Shown here: in pieces, positions 24,600 to 35,627 of the stretch | Layout of the letters: each line of letters starts with the position of its first letter | Position numbering within the stretch: the first letter of the stretch is position 1 | Program-made: the position numbers and the translations under genes | The notes under the pieces: model-generated | The model's database searches: none | What the model saw: the letters and a program-made list of their open reading frames with translations, nothing else | Told to the model about the DNA's origin: nothing | Assembly (NCBI GenBank): GCA_028023455.1 | Contig: JAQFVV010012394.1 | Location: 21,344,900-21,408,899 of the forward strand | Reading direction: 5' to 3' | Source: Epiperipatus broadwayi | Taxonomy: Eukaryota; Onychophora; Udeonychophora; Euonychophora; Peripatidae | DNA: 64,000 nt

Positions 24600-25240
24600 C
24601 AATATCTATATAAAAATTTATTCGAGTTTACTTAATATTTTTCATTATCCATCATTTTTTAATAATATGAATATTTAATTATATACCGGGAGATGTAATT
24701 AATAGATTATTCTTAAGAAAAAATTAGAAAAAATATTTGTCTTGTAAAACTTATTTCGTGTTAAAATTAAAGTTTAAATTAAAATCATTAGAGTCATAAA
24801 AGAATTCTCATAAATAGAAATTACTTTAAACATTTTAAGCAGATTAATAGTTTTTTTCTAATCTTTTTTTAAAAGAAGAATAATCTATTAATTGCATTGA
24901 AATATAATTAACTATTCATATTATTTAAAAATATATATGAAGAAAAGTTTAAATAAAATCTAATGACTTAAGTTTATTTATAGAAGTAGATATAGGTCAT
25001 GTGACCATTGCAAGAAAATGCTCTTTCTAACAGCCCCCTTCTCCAGAGAAACAGTGACGACAAAATGGTACTTATGTATTAGACTGAAAATGAGATTTCA
25101 CATGTATTAGTCCAGTAATAGATAATAAGAGGAAATTATATTTTGTACATGAAGAAAATTAAGCACTTATGTTATAATGTCAACAAACAAATGTGTAAAT
25201 AGAGACCAAATCAAACACAATCTTTTAAAAATGAAAACAA
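24600..25240. other. AT-rich DNA with no recognised gene
   Basis: No coding signal or defined repeat. A loose inverted similarity exists between 24700-24730 and 24865-24900 (TAATAGATTATTCTT against AAGAATAATCTATTA). Confidence 0.4.
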
Positions 25241-25244
25241 TTAA

Positions 25245-25358
25245 TTTTTTTTTTTTTTTCCATGTGTCATAGCATCGGCCGGGACGCGAACCCACAACCG
25301 TCTGCAACCAACTACTTGCTTGCATGGCAGCTGCGATACCTCTCGGCTAACAACGCAA
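25245..25358 (-). mobile_element. tRNA-derived SINE
   Basis: Minus-strand copy nearly identical over its length to the SINE at 17841: plus-strand CATAGCATCGGCCGGGACGC, CCACAACCGTCTGCAACC and CTCGGCTAACAACGC, preceded by T15 (its poly-A tail). The B-box GGTTCGCGTCC is intact on the minus strand. Confidence 0.9.
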
Positions 25359-25853
25359 GAATATTAGACAATAAACTAACATTTTGACTAACAACTTTCT
25401 CCTTATATCTGATATTCACTTAAAAAGTTGTTTTCATTTTTAAAAGATTGAAATGTGTTTACTTCAGTTTTTATTTATACATTTGTTTGTGCTGGGGCAT
25501 TTGTCATCACCTTCGGACTAATAAGTAAATACTTAAAAAATACTACTCTTCAGATTTATCTTTTACAGATAGTGAGACCTAACTCCTTTATTAATAATTC
25601 ATCTCATTCTTTTAAATAAAAGGGCTAATGGAAGTTTTGATCATATGTGTAACATTTTATTTTTACAATTAAACCCTTATTCTATATTATACTCTGATAA
25701 TCTTTACATTGTTGGATACAAATATAAGTTTATAAATGTTTCTAAAAATTAATACTTGAACTTTTCAAAATAAAAAAAATAGACTATCAATTAAATATAT
25801 AATGATAATGAATATTTTCATATTGGATTTTAATCTTCACCTGTTTCTAAAAA

Positions 25854-26451
25854 TACACAAAGGCAAAACTCTCCATACAGTAGAACCAATCACTGCATGC
25901 CAGAATAATCAAGGCATGCAGGAAGGTTTGTGCATAAAATCACTATCTAGTGCCTACTCATCCAATATCCCCAGACTAGTTTCTAGCTTGTGGCTTTCAT
26001 CAGTGAGGACTTTTGGATCTGAGAGCACTGCACTTAGATCTTAGGATCCAATGCAACCTTTCAGCAGCCACCTTTTATCTTATTAGCTAATTATAGAGTT
26101 TTGAGTATAAAATGAAAACACAATGTTTCCAATTCAAGCTCATTAGCTTGTATAGTCATATAGATGTGAACTCAGTTCAGCATCCATACTTTTTGGTGTA
26201 TTTAATAACCACAGTCGCCATAATCCTATCGGCAAAGATTGGTATTAAACCACTAAATATCACATGATCACCATTCTTTATGCTTATATAAACTGTTTAA
26301 CACAGAGGAAAACTCTCCATACAGTAGTGCCACTCAATGCATCCATCGATTACTCTTGCTTGCACTGAGTGGCACTACTGTATGGACAGTTTTGCCTCTA
26401 AGTTAAACAAATTGTGTAAGCATAAAAATGGTGATCATGTGATGTTTAATG
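25854..26451. mobile_element. Family-2 hammerhead element, compound palindromic copy
   Basis: Flanked by the 11-bp direct repeat GTTTCTAAAAA (25843-25853 and 26452-26462). The left arm begins GGCAAAACTCTCCATACAG and holds an intact hammerhead on the minus strand. Further in, an outer inverted pair (ACCACTAAATATCACATGAT at about 26248, mirrored by GATCATGTGATGTTTAATGG at about 26433) encloses an inner inverted pair of about 43 bp (AAAACTCTCCATACAGTAG at 26311, mirrored by CTACTGTATGGACAGTTTT at 26369). Several inverted partial units therefore sit within one insertion. Confidence 0.8.
25968..26009 (-). ncRNA. Type I hammerhead ribozyme motif, family 2, intact core
   Basis: On the minus strand CTGATGA (25997-26003) and GAAA (25979-25982) frame stem II AGC/GCT with loop CACAA. 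The 11854 copy has GGC/GCC in the same place, so the G-C pair there is an A-T pair here: a compensatory change. Stem III is AC/GT around loop TA, leading to the triplet GTC, with the scissile bond between 25974 and 25973. Stem I is TCCTCA against TGGGGA, six pairs. As in the other copy, an A-A opposition sits at the base of stem II. Confidence 0.77.
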
Positions 26452-26849
26452 GTTTCTAAAAAGAATTGAAAGGAATATTTTTTATTTGAATTCTATTTTT
26501 AAAATGAAAATAAATTTTAGTTGACATAACTTAAATCAATAAAAATATGTTTTTTCAATGGTATTTATAAAAGCATTTCTTCTCAGCAAATAACACTTTT
26601 CATTTTACCGAATAGTCTTCTTACAAATGAACATTTTAAAATAAAATATAATTGTAACTATATATTTTTTTGATTTAAAATAAACATTTTAAAAATATGT
26701 CACATAAATAAACATATATATGAAAACAAATTACTGAAAATTACAAAAAATGTGCTCTCAAAAGCCTGACAGCAAATAATTTACCAATCAGGAGTACTGT
26801 AAACACTTCTTCCTTCTTCCTCTTCTTTAAATTGCTTCTTCATATACAA

Positions 26850-27045
26850 CAATATTTATTTTCAAAATAATCACAACTTCTTACACCTTTTAGGCAAAAA
26901 TATTTATTGTTATAATAACAGCTTTGACTGTTCCTCACATAGAATGAAATCTGAAGAAGACCGATGAACTATCGAAACTGTTATTATAACAATAAATATT
27001 TTTGCTTAAAAGATGTAAGAAAGTGATTATTTTGAAATGATATAT
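26850..27045. repeat. Hairpin element with CTGAAGA...GAAA motif
   Basis: Inverted arms of about 64 bp: TTTCAAAATAATCAC, TTCTTACA and AAAAATATTTATTGTTATAA on the left are mirrored on the right (26978-27045). The 56-bp centre contains TCTGAAGAAGACCGATG and CTATCGAAACTG. The motif resembles a hammerhead core with N7 = A but has no proper stem II starting at the core. Confidence 0.68.
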
Positions 27046-27720
27046 TTTTGTATAATCAGTAGTACTATCAGTTTCTTTGTACTACGATAAAACCAATCAT
27101 GGCACTGTAGGTTTTCTTTAAATTTGGAAATTTGTATAATAGCTATGCAATAGTGACATCTACAGATTTTTTTTAAAACTAATAATTTTAGTTCCAATTT
27201 CTATCACAAATGTGAACTGATACCTAATGTTATAAATAACTGTGAAAGAGTGAAAAAAACAAAAACGAAGTGATAACAGTATCATTACAACCCCTCAAAA
27301 TGTGTTGCTTAGACACTGCTGGTTGGAAGAAATTTCTAGCTAAGAATAGTCAGATACTCATTTACTGACTAATACTAAATGGATAGTAAGATTGATAGCT
27401 TAAAGAACAGTTCATTGTCTGATTAGAACTTGGAAATTTTCCAAAGTTTAATCTGACCTGGTTTTTAAGCTATATCTTAAGAACTGCATGGGAATGTGAG
27501 ATTTCTATTCTACAAGAAAATATCAATATATATTTATAATAACTAAATCCCAGTGTAATTTAATTTATTAATACTGTATGCAGTTGAAAAGAATTTCTTT
27601 AAGTAGTAGAAAATATGTCTGTGCTATTTATTTATTATTCATTATTTTAAAACTTAAATGTACTAGGGTTTGTTTATTTATTACATACATTTATTATGTT
27701 TTATATGGATATTACATGTA
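27046..27720. other. AT-rich DNA with no recognised gene
   Basis: No coding signal and no clear repeat boundaries in this stretch. Confidence 0.4.
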
Positions 27721-28045
27721 TATAATGTCAAATCACCCTACCCCCAAACATGTTTTTCAGCAACACTAGTTTGTGAATAAAGATAAACTCTGGGATTCAA
27801 ACAGCACTATCATAGGTATCCTCTTGATCATTTGCTGCAATATTGTTATGTATATTGAAATACAAGCATTCAAACAAGGAGCGTGAAATTTAAATAAACC
27901 TGTATTTCAATATACATAACATTGCAGGAAGTGATCAAAAGATTCCTTTTATTGTTTAAAATTCAAACTTTATTCACAAGGTAAAAAAGTTTAAAAAAAA
28001 ACATATTGTGAGGGTGGGAGTGGGGGATTTGACATTTTATGTTTG
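27721..28045. repeat. Palindromic repeat
   Basis: Arms of about 150 bp. The best-matching parts are GTTATGTATATTGAAATACA (left, about 27845) with TGTATTTCAATATACATAAC (right, about 27902), TTGTGAATAAA with TTTATTCACAA, and AATGTCAAATC with GATTTGACATT at the outer edges. No open frame lies between the arms. It behaves like a MITE or foldback element; the family is unknown. Confidence 0.68.
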
Positions 28046-28587
28046 AATTTTTAGCTAGTAATATATACTGTGTCTATGTTGTGTGTGTAGTTGGTTAATC
28101 AAACAGTACTATTGTGAAAATGAATAAATATTCAATCAATTCTATTAATGCACAGATAATACCAATAATTATTTAAACATCATGCATAATTATGGGCAAC
28201 TGCTTATTTCTTTTCATGTTTGTGATAACTTGTTTAATTGGCTCTGTTATACATATATTCATGTATTGAAATATTTATATATATCAATGCAATCTGAAAA
28301 ATTACTGTCCCGCATGTACTTCATTCTTAACCAGTCTCCCAGGTATCTCTAGGACTAACATCAGAACCTAATCTTTATGAATTGATTAATTTTCCGATAT
28401 TAGACTTCAGAGTCTTCCAAAAAGCTCAAAGTAAAACATATTATAGTAAGCCATTTATGAAATATTTACATTATGTAAATTAATTTAAAAATTATATTTT
28501 ATTCTGTGCATTGAATGGACTGATTAAGCACATTAAAGTGAAAATTTCACGAACGAAATATATGAGCACATATTTTAGATTTGTCTG

Positions 28588-28720
28588 CGTATCTATATGC
28601 TTGTTATTAATATTAGCGTATTAAACTTCTTCGATTGTTTTCTACTCCCTGAAGATATGATGGGATTCAATTGAAATATCAGTTAATGCTAATATTAATA
28701 CCAAACTCATGTATACATAT
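28588..28720. repeat. Small hairpin element with CTGAAGA...GAAA motif
   Basis: Arms TATTAATATTAGCGTATTAA and TTAATGCTAATATTAATA (about 30 bp in all) flank a centre with CCTGAAGATATGATGG and CAATTGAAATATC. Same general layout as 26850-27045, with unrelated arms. Confidence 0.55.
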
Positions 28721-28832
28721 GTAATCTGAAATATAGTTATGAATGAAAGTGCTACTTTCAATATGTTGAGAATAGGCAACAGCATGATAAAGTCTTTAAT
28801 TTATTTATTTTTTAAGAATATTTTAAGATTTT

Positions 28833-28938
28833 TTTTTTTTAAGTGTCATAGCATCGGCCGGAATGCGAACCCACAACCCGGACAACTGCCTGCAAGTGCA
28901 AGGCAGTCGCGCTGACCTCTCGACCACCAATGCAAGAC
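28833..28938 (-). mobile_element. tRNA-derived SINE with 16-bp target duplication
   Basis: Minus-strand member of the SINE family: plus strand T-run, GTGTCATAGCATCGGCCGG, ACCCACAACCCGGACAAC, GACCTCTCGACCACCAATGC. AATATTTTAAGATTTT occurs at 28817-28832 and at 28939-28954, an exact 16-bp duplication directly abutting the element, the mark of LINE-driven integration. Confidence 0.92.
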
Positions 28939-28959
28939 AATATTTTAAGATTTTACAGC

Positions 28960-30223
28960 ATTTTAAAAGATATATTATTTTCAGATTGTGTAATTTTTCA
29001 AACCAACGTATATTATTAAAGCAATATAAAATATTTAAATAGAAAATGTTAAAAACTATTTTAATCCACTTTTATTCATTTGTCAATGTCTAGTGTTCTT
29101 TAGCACAGTGGGAGCGGCCGATTCTGGACCCTGGTCCAGTTCTATGATTTTGGGTACTTTTTATTAACTCCAAAACAATGAACCATTCAGTTTACTCATT
29201 TGCCGGTTTAAAATCTATTATCATTTTGCACATATAATAATTATTAAAGAAATTAAGCTAAAATTCAATAATAATCGTTAAACTATTCCGTTAAGATTTA
29301 ATTATAATTATTAATTTACTAAGATAAGACTTAATTATAATTATTAATCTTATTAAACTATTAAGTTAAAATTTAATAATTTATTAATACTAACAACTAC
29401 AGTAAAATAATAATAATAATTTATTTATTTATTTTATTAAACAAACAATACACGTATATATATATATACACGAGAGAATAACTCCAAACAAGTAGAACTT
29501 GTGACAGGAGATATTCATAAGTTATTATAGTAATTACAAAATAATAACAATAAATATATATTAAACATCTGAAGAAGAAAAAATCGTACAGAGAAAAATT
29601 TACAAAGATTGATTCAAAGAATAAACGATAAGTATAGTGAATAAATATAAAAGTTGGTCTCTCATACCATAACAAAATATATCTATACATTGATCAAGTA
29701 CAGTACATACAAATATTAAAACAATGATCATTATACTAATAAATATGATCACGGATAATACAATAACCAAAGTCTCAAACATTTTTTGAATAGTAATAAT
29801 AATATACGACTTCACATAAAACTTTTACATTTGATCTATTGCTACATTATTGCTATAAAAGTTATGCATGCATAATGATAAATCTTATTATGGATAATAT
29901 TCAATGGTGGAAGGGTGAAGAAGATTAGTAAAGCTTAATCCATTAAGATCTCTGATTAAGTTCCTTTTATGATTATCGTAGTATCACATTTTATTTTGGG
30001 ATTGATATGGTAGTTATAGTCTGTGAGTACTCAGTGTAGCTATAGAGATCTGCTTGCTTGGGCTTTGCAGAAATCTTCTATTCAACATTCATAAATGACT
30101 TAAACAGTGTTAAACAGTCTTATTAATTAATGATCATCAGAATCTTCTTCTCATAACTTTCTAGCTTCTAATAATCTTTTTAATCTTTAATGATCTCAAA
30201 ATGATGTATACGCTCTCTAGTCA
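28960..30223. other. AT-rich DNA with no recognised gene
   Basis: Contains short imperfect tandem repeats of TTAATTATAATTATTAAT type at 29297-29375 and AT-rich open frames on the minus strand at 29421-29815, whose translations (Ile, Tyr and Phe runs) look like translated AT-rich DNA and not protein. No gene is supported. Confidence 0.5.
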
Positions 30224-30231
30224 CAGTAGAG

Positions 30232-30615
30232 CAGGAGTCCCCAACCCTATGCCTGCGGGCACCATGGCACCCGCAGACCATTTTACATGTGCCCACCGCT
30301 ATCCGAACATGATACAAAATTATTTATCTGATAATTTTTAAAATTTCTTATAAATTATTGTATTATATTGTAATCAAATCGTAGGGCATACTACACTTTT
30401 ACAGCGTAAAAATATAAACGTTAATTATATGTTAAAATTTTATTTTTGAAATAAATATTTTTTTGTACATTATGTGTATTATTAACAATATCCAACTATA
30501 AATTTACATTGAAAAATAAATGGTGCCGCCACCTGGTTGAGAAAATAAATAGTGCCCGCCACCTGGCCGGTATTATAGAATGTGCTCTTAAGTGCAAAAA
30601 GGTTGGGGACCCCTG
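30232..30615. mobile_element. Non-autonomous hAT-type MITE with 8-bp target duplication
   Basis: A 384-bp element with terminal inverted repeats CAGGAGTCCCCAACCC and, from the other end, CAGGGGTCCCCAACCT (14 of 16 match). The exact 8-bp duplication CAGTAGAG flanks it (30224-30231 and 30616-30623). An 8-bp duplication with CAG-G ends is diagnostic of the hAT superfamily. There is no transposase frame. Inside the right half, GCCGCCACCTGG and GCCCGCCACCTGG form a short direct repeat about 40 bp apart. Confidence 0.93.
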
Positions 30616-31049
30616 CAGTAGAGAGTGTTAAGTCATGCTGTAATTTTCTACCAACCATCTTTCTTTATATTACTTGCATACATGTTTTTTTGGTTATACC
30701 AATCTTTGTCATTGCCTAGCAAATTTTATGTATCTCTAATATAACTTCTTCATCTGTGTTTATTTAATTATTTTTACTATTTGATCGATTGATCTATTTA
30801 CTGTAACTAGTTCATCTAATAGTGCTTTGTGTTTGTAAATGGATATATTGTGATTATCTGATTTTTATATGAAATTTCATTTACTTTTTTTTCTGATTTT
30901 GTTCACAGTAATTTGGGAATTTTTATTGTAGATAGCAGATGATTTCCTATAATTTGGTTTTTTAATCATTCAAAATATTAGCCATTTTAATGCCTTAACA
31001 TTAAATTAGAAATATTTTTATTTACTTTTTTAATAAACCTGTGCTTAAA

Positions 31050-31290
31050 TTACTGCATTGACATTATTCATTTTCTCATACATATTTATGTTATTACAAT
31101 CTGATTTAAAACAGTCAATTTTTTTTGTGCTCACAATTTTGACACTATTCACTTTAGATAAATGCATTAATGATTACCATTAAGCATTTATTAGGTTATA
31201 AATTATCATAATATTCCTATCCAGATATTGATTTTAAAAATTAGTTAAAGGTTGATATATTTGCTTTTTAATTAAGAATATACATATGGA
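31050..31290 (+). repeat. Interspersed repeat shared with 47590-47760
   Basis: GCTCACAATTTTGACACTA, AATGATTACCATTAAGCATT and CCAGATATTGATTTTAAA here match, in order and spacing, CCACAACTTTGACACTAACC, AATGATTATCATTAATCATT and CCAGATATAAACTTTAAA at 47600-47715. No coding signal; the family is unknown. Confidence 0.55.
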
Positions 31291-31489
31291 TTTATTCAAT
31301 TTCATGATGAAGATGTAAGAGATTGGGACACAGGCCATCTGAAGTGTGATGGTCTAGTGTAAAATGAATCTTGGGTGTCATCTTTTTTTAGATATTTTCA
31401 TTTCTATGCTTCAAGAAACTGTAAAGTAGACATTTATAATTCAATATCCTTTTTGACTTTTTCTTATGCAACTGTAATTCAGGCTAAAC

Positions 31490-32090
31490 ACTTTGGAAGC
31501 ATGAAATAAGAAAAGCTTCAAGATGGAATTCTTTTATGAAGTGAGAAGTAAAATAGAATTCTTATACACTTAATATAGTAAGCTAAATATGCTTTTGTTA
31601 TCTCTATAGTGATATCGTAATCATAGCAATGTGACTATAAAGCAGAAGCACCAGTAACTGTATAACAGACCAAGAGCAACTCTGACCACAAATCCATATT
31701 TTTAGATCATGAAAATAAACTCAGTTATACTTTTGAACCTGCAATGGCCAGTGTGGTAAGTTTGGAATGCAATAATGCAAAACGCAATGTTAAAGAAGCT
31801 TGGCATATCACCAACAATGCTATAAACAAAAAATAATCCTGTTTTTTTCTTTCTAAAAAGTGGATCATGTAAACTCACTCATTTGCATGTTATTTACATA
31901 TAATTTAAATTATCATTCACCTCCACTTTGCAACCATATTGCTATGATTGTGATATCGTTGTAGAGATATGGAAAGCATTGTCAGCTTATTATATCAAGT
32001 GCATAAGAATTCCATTTTATTTCTCACTTTGTCTAAGAAGTCCATTGTTAAGTTTTTATTATTTCCCATTTCCAAAGCTTTTAGCTTGAA
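31490..32090. repeat. Long palindromic repeat
   Basis: Left arm (GAAGTGAGAAGTAAAATAGA, ATTCTTATACACTTAATATA, GTGATATCGTAATCATAGCA) is mirrored by the right arm (TGCTATGATTGTGATATCGT, TATATCAAGTGCATAAGAAT, TCCATTTTATTTCTCACTTT). The match continues less strongly outward to AGGCTAAACACTTTGGAAGC and its partner near 32080. The central 200-300 bp has no coding capacity. It resembles a foldback or MITE-like element; no clear target duplication. Confidence 0.7.
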
Positions 32091-32269
32091 AAGAAATAAC
32101 TGTAAATGAAAGCTTGTTAAAAAGTAAAGAAAATCCTAAGTAGATTTTATATGGTTATTGTTTTTGATATCTCATTTTATTTAAACATTACTAGAAAAGT
32201 ATCAGAATATTATTTTGATGTATCCATATGTATGATTATATACATTAAGACACAATGTTTATAAGTAAT

Positions 32270-32960
32270 CAGAATAGCGAATAGTCTGCAACAACTCTAT
32301 CTCTACAGTTCGCTAATGTCCAATTCCCTCGATGTTCATTCAGGCTGGCTGCTACAAAAATGGTTCACAATGGGCTAGGTTTACTCATAAGTTTAGCTGC
32401 ACATGAACGCTTTGTAGTAAAACACTGTGACTGACCTTAAGCTCCTTACAGCTTCTATCTCTGCAACAGTCTACCAGTAACTCCACTTGAAAACCGCTGG
32501 AAACAACTCTTTATTCAGCTGCTATCCAGATGGTTTCCTCAGGCTACAGTCTCCTCAATCTCTGTGGGCCCTTTTCAGCTATACCTGTGAACTACATTTC
32601 CCCAGGGTGCTGGACCTTAACCACAAGCACTGATGCGAGATGTCTCCTGCTGGAATTGAACAGATGTCTACTGTAGATGCACTCAAATACTGTCTGCTAC
32701 TCCCTGACATAGTTGTTATACCGTCTTTTTATAGCTTCCTGATAACTGCAACAATCAATTACATTGTCCAATAAGGTACGGTCTCTTATCTAGAAATATT
32801 TGCAATCAGCAAATATTTCTTGGAATTGTCGATCGTCAATACGTCAATGCCTTAATTAAGTTCCACAGTTATCAGTGCGCAATCTAAAAACAATTTCTCG
32901 AATACATTCTAGTTTTTCTGGAGTGCACAAACATGTCTTCCATTTTTACAAAATACTACA
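32270..32960. other. GC-richer unexplained block, possible LTR or retroelement remnant
   Basis: About 700 bp with visibly higher GC and sequence complexity than its surroundings and no usable open frame. It contains a perfect 12-bp-stem hairpin at 32792-32820 (AGAAATATTTGC with its complement, loop of 5). The composition would suit a solo LTR or a worn exon, but no paired LTR, primer-binding site or splice pattern was recognised. Confidence 0.4.
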
Positions 32961-33489
32961 TAGTTAAATTAATACTGAATGTTCATCTGTTACTGTTTAA
33001 TAGGTCAAATTCTACAGTAATGAAATATATAATTTTTCAACATTCCTATTCTAACCAAATTAAAAGTAAGCATATAACAAGAGAAAGTAAAAAATCATGA
33101 CACAAAATGGTTCTGATTTCAGAAAACATCTATATGTCCATAACAGTTGAGGCATACAATACATTTTAATAGATTTTGGTAACCTCTGTTAACACACACA
33201 AACAATTTTATAAGCATTAATTTTATAACTGGATATTAGATGACAATGTCATGTGACTCCAACATTAGTTTTGGTTGGCTTTTATTCAGCCCAATAGAAC
33301 TGCTGCATTGTATCTATAAAACGACAATTTATTTACACTGCTAAGCTAATAACTTAAGAACTTTGATTTAAATATTATAAGTTGACTTTCTATTTATGCA
33401 TATCAATTAGTAGTTATAAATTTTTAGTTTTAAATGCATATTGTTTTATTTAATATATAATTTTCGTGTAAATACATACACCAAACAAT

Positions 33490-33690
33490 TTTTTAAAGTC
33501 TCATAGAATACAAACTAATGCATTAAACTATTACACTATACTTATAAGCTTGAATTCAAATCCACATGGTGCATAAAATTTTTTGTAACTAGGTCAGGAT
33601 TTCCACAGAAGCAGTTCAATATGGTCAGTAAATGAGTATCTTGCTATTCTACGCTGTAGATCGGTAATAATCTAGGTCTGTCGGATAAGT
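33490..33690. repeat. Possible worn tRNA-derived SINE
   Basis: TTGAATTCAAATCCACATGG is B-box-like and is followed by AACTAGGTCAGGATTTCC and GTCAGTAAATGAGTATCTTG, similar in order to blocks at 15560-15705. No target duplication found. Confidence 0.35.
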
Positions 33691-33699
33691 GTCAATGCA

Positions 33700-35627
33700 T
33701 ATGTTATAAAATATAGCCTTCATTACTTAAGGATGCTATCTTAATCAAACAATCATGCAAGACAAGGTAATCATACAATTATTATTTGTATTATTGATAA
33801 TTTAGTAAATAAACCGAAATAATGACATTATTAAATCTCCAGCATATATTTTTTCAAATTTTAAAACTTAATCTAAAATAAATTATTAGAAGAATGTTAT
33901 TCGATCCTATTTAAAACTTGAGTAAAAAGAGTGGATATCAAAACACACAGACAACTAAAGCAGGCAGTGATAAACATTAATAGCTTCTGGTTATACAATC
34001 CAGATAATTGCTATAAAGTATTTTAAAAAAACAGCCCAGAGTAAATGAAATATGATTTATAAATAAATCTTTACTATAAATCAAAACAAAAATAGCGCAA
34101 TAAAAAACTATATCGCAACTAAACAAACATTTATTTTAGATATTAAAGGAAAAGAATGCATATTCTCATTAAATTTATTGATAGAACTGCTCACCTTTGT
34201 GAAATAAAGGAAAATTAATCAGCCATTAAGTTTTATTATGTAATCAAATAATTATTTAATAAAGTACATTTAATTGGGAAAATTATTGATAGTTAAAAAA
34301 AAAGAGTAAAAATAAGGTTAAAGGGCAAAAAGTAGAACGGAAGCTAACTAAAAACATAAAATCAAAAATAGACATTTCAATTCTTTTATCTATATTCTAA
34401 AGCAACTAATCAATTAATTCTTTATACCCTACATAATATATAAATTATTTTTCTCCCACCACATTTATGCCACCTAATGTAAATTTTAGTAATCAATAGA
34501 TGACAAATGGTAATGCTTAATAAATTCCTATCCAATATTCCCAGATTAGTTTCTAACTCATGGCTTTCATCAGTGATGAGCCTTCAGTTCTTGGAGCAAT
34601 GCATCTGAATTTTTTTGGGTCTAATGCACCTTCCCTACTATCAGGCAACTGTTAATTTCTAAAGTTTACACTATGTGGGACAATGTGGTGAAAGAAAAAG
34701 CATTTGCTAATAAACAGTAGTGTGTAAACTAGGGCCATGTAATGTCATATTGGTTTTAATCTATGATAAAATGAGAACATCCCTCTACTTGAATGCCATC
34801 TATAGTAAATCATTAAATTCCCAGATAGTAGTGTACTTAAATTTTCATTATCAGACTATTTCTTGCTTTTGTTTAATTTACAAAATCATGTGACATTTGG
34901 GCATTGGAAGTAACAGTTACAGCTGAGCTTTAATTTCATCTTGATAATCCATTATTCTATCACCATGTATACGCATGCATGAGCATATGAATATACATTC
35001 CATCTTTGCGTATTAGTGTTCTGGAGAAATATCAAATAATGTACTTGTCTATCAAAATGTTGAAAATATTAGTAATCCATTCTTTTATTCATTAAGATAG
35101 TTTAATTTATTTTATTATTTTGGTTTTAAATAAACATATTTTTGAACGTAACAACACGATTAACTTTTTAATATATTATAGTTTTAGATGAGATATTTTT
35201 GAGTCAGTGTGGACTCCAAGGAATAAAGCATACAAATAGCATTTCTTTAGAATTTCCTATATTTTTGAAGTAGCATATTTTTTAATCAAATATTTATTCT
35301 GTAATCATTGAATCTATATGTCATTTGCCACTGTCTCCTTTATTTTTTTTGACGATTGAATCCATCTTTCATTTTCTAATTGTTTTTTTTTTTTTGAAAC
35401 TTCAATTTTCTTCACACTTAGGAATCTTTTTTCTCCAATCATGTTCTTATCATGTCCAAAGTAAGCTAACTTTAATTGGTTTCTTCAAGTGTCAAACTGA
35501 AGATTAATTCAATCAAAAATGACTTGAATATTTTATCTTCATTAATAATATTGTTAAAATCAATTTAAAGGCATCCATATTGTTCCTAACAATTTTTTTT
35601 TCGGTTTTCAACTATGTGATGATTCAT
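33700..35627. other. AT-rich DNA with a degraded family-2 fragment at 34525-34640
   Basis: No gene. At 34525-34640, CCTATCCAATATTCCCAGAT, GTTTCTAACTCATGGC and TTTCATCAGTGATGAGCC correspond to the hammerhead part of the family-2 element on the minus strand. CTGATGA and GAAA are both still readable, but stems I and II are broken and the cleavage triplet is ATC. Confidence 0.55.

Noticed and set aside
26935-26985. Canonical hammerhead in the hairpin element
   Set aside because: CTGAAGA and GAAA are present, but no helix can start directly at the core on both sides, so it is reported only as hammerhead-like.
29421-29815. Membrane protein gene (Ile, Tyr and Phe-rich frames)
   Set aside because: These overlapping frames are what translated AT-rich DNA gives; codon and composition patterns match the surrounding non-coding sequence.
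34555-34605. Functional family-2 hammerhead
   Set aside because: CTGATGA and GAAA are present, but stems I and II no longer pair and the cleavage triplet context has changed, so it is listed only as a degraded fragment.
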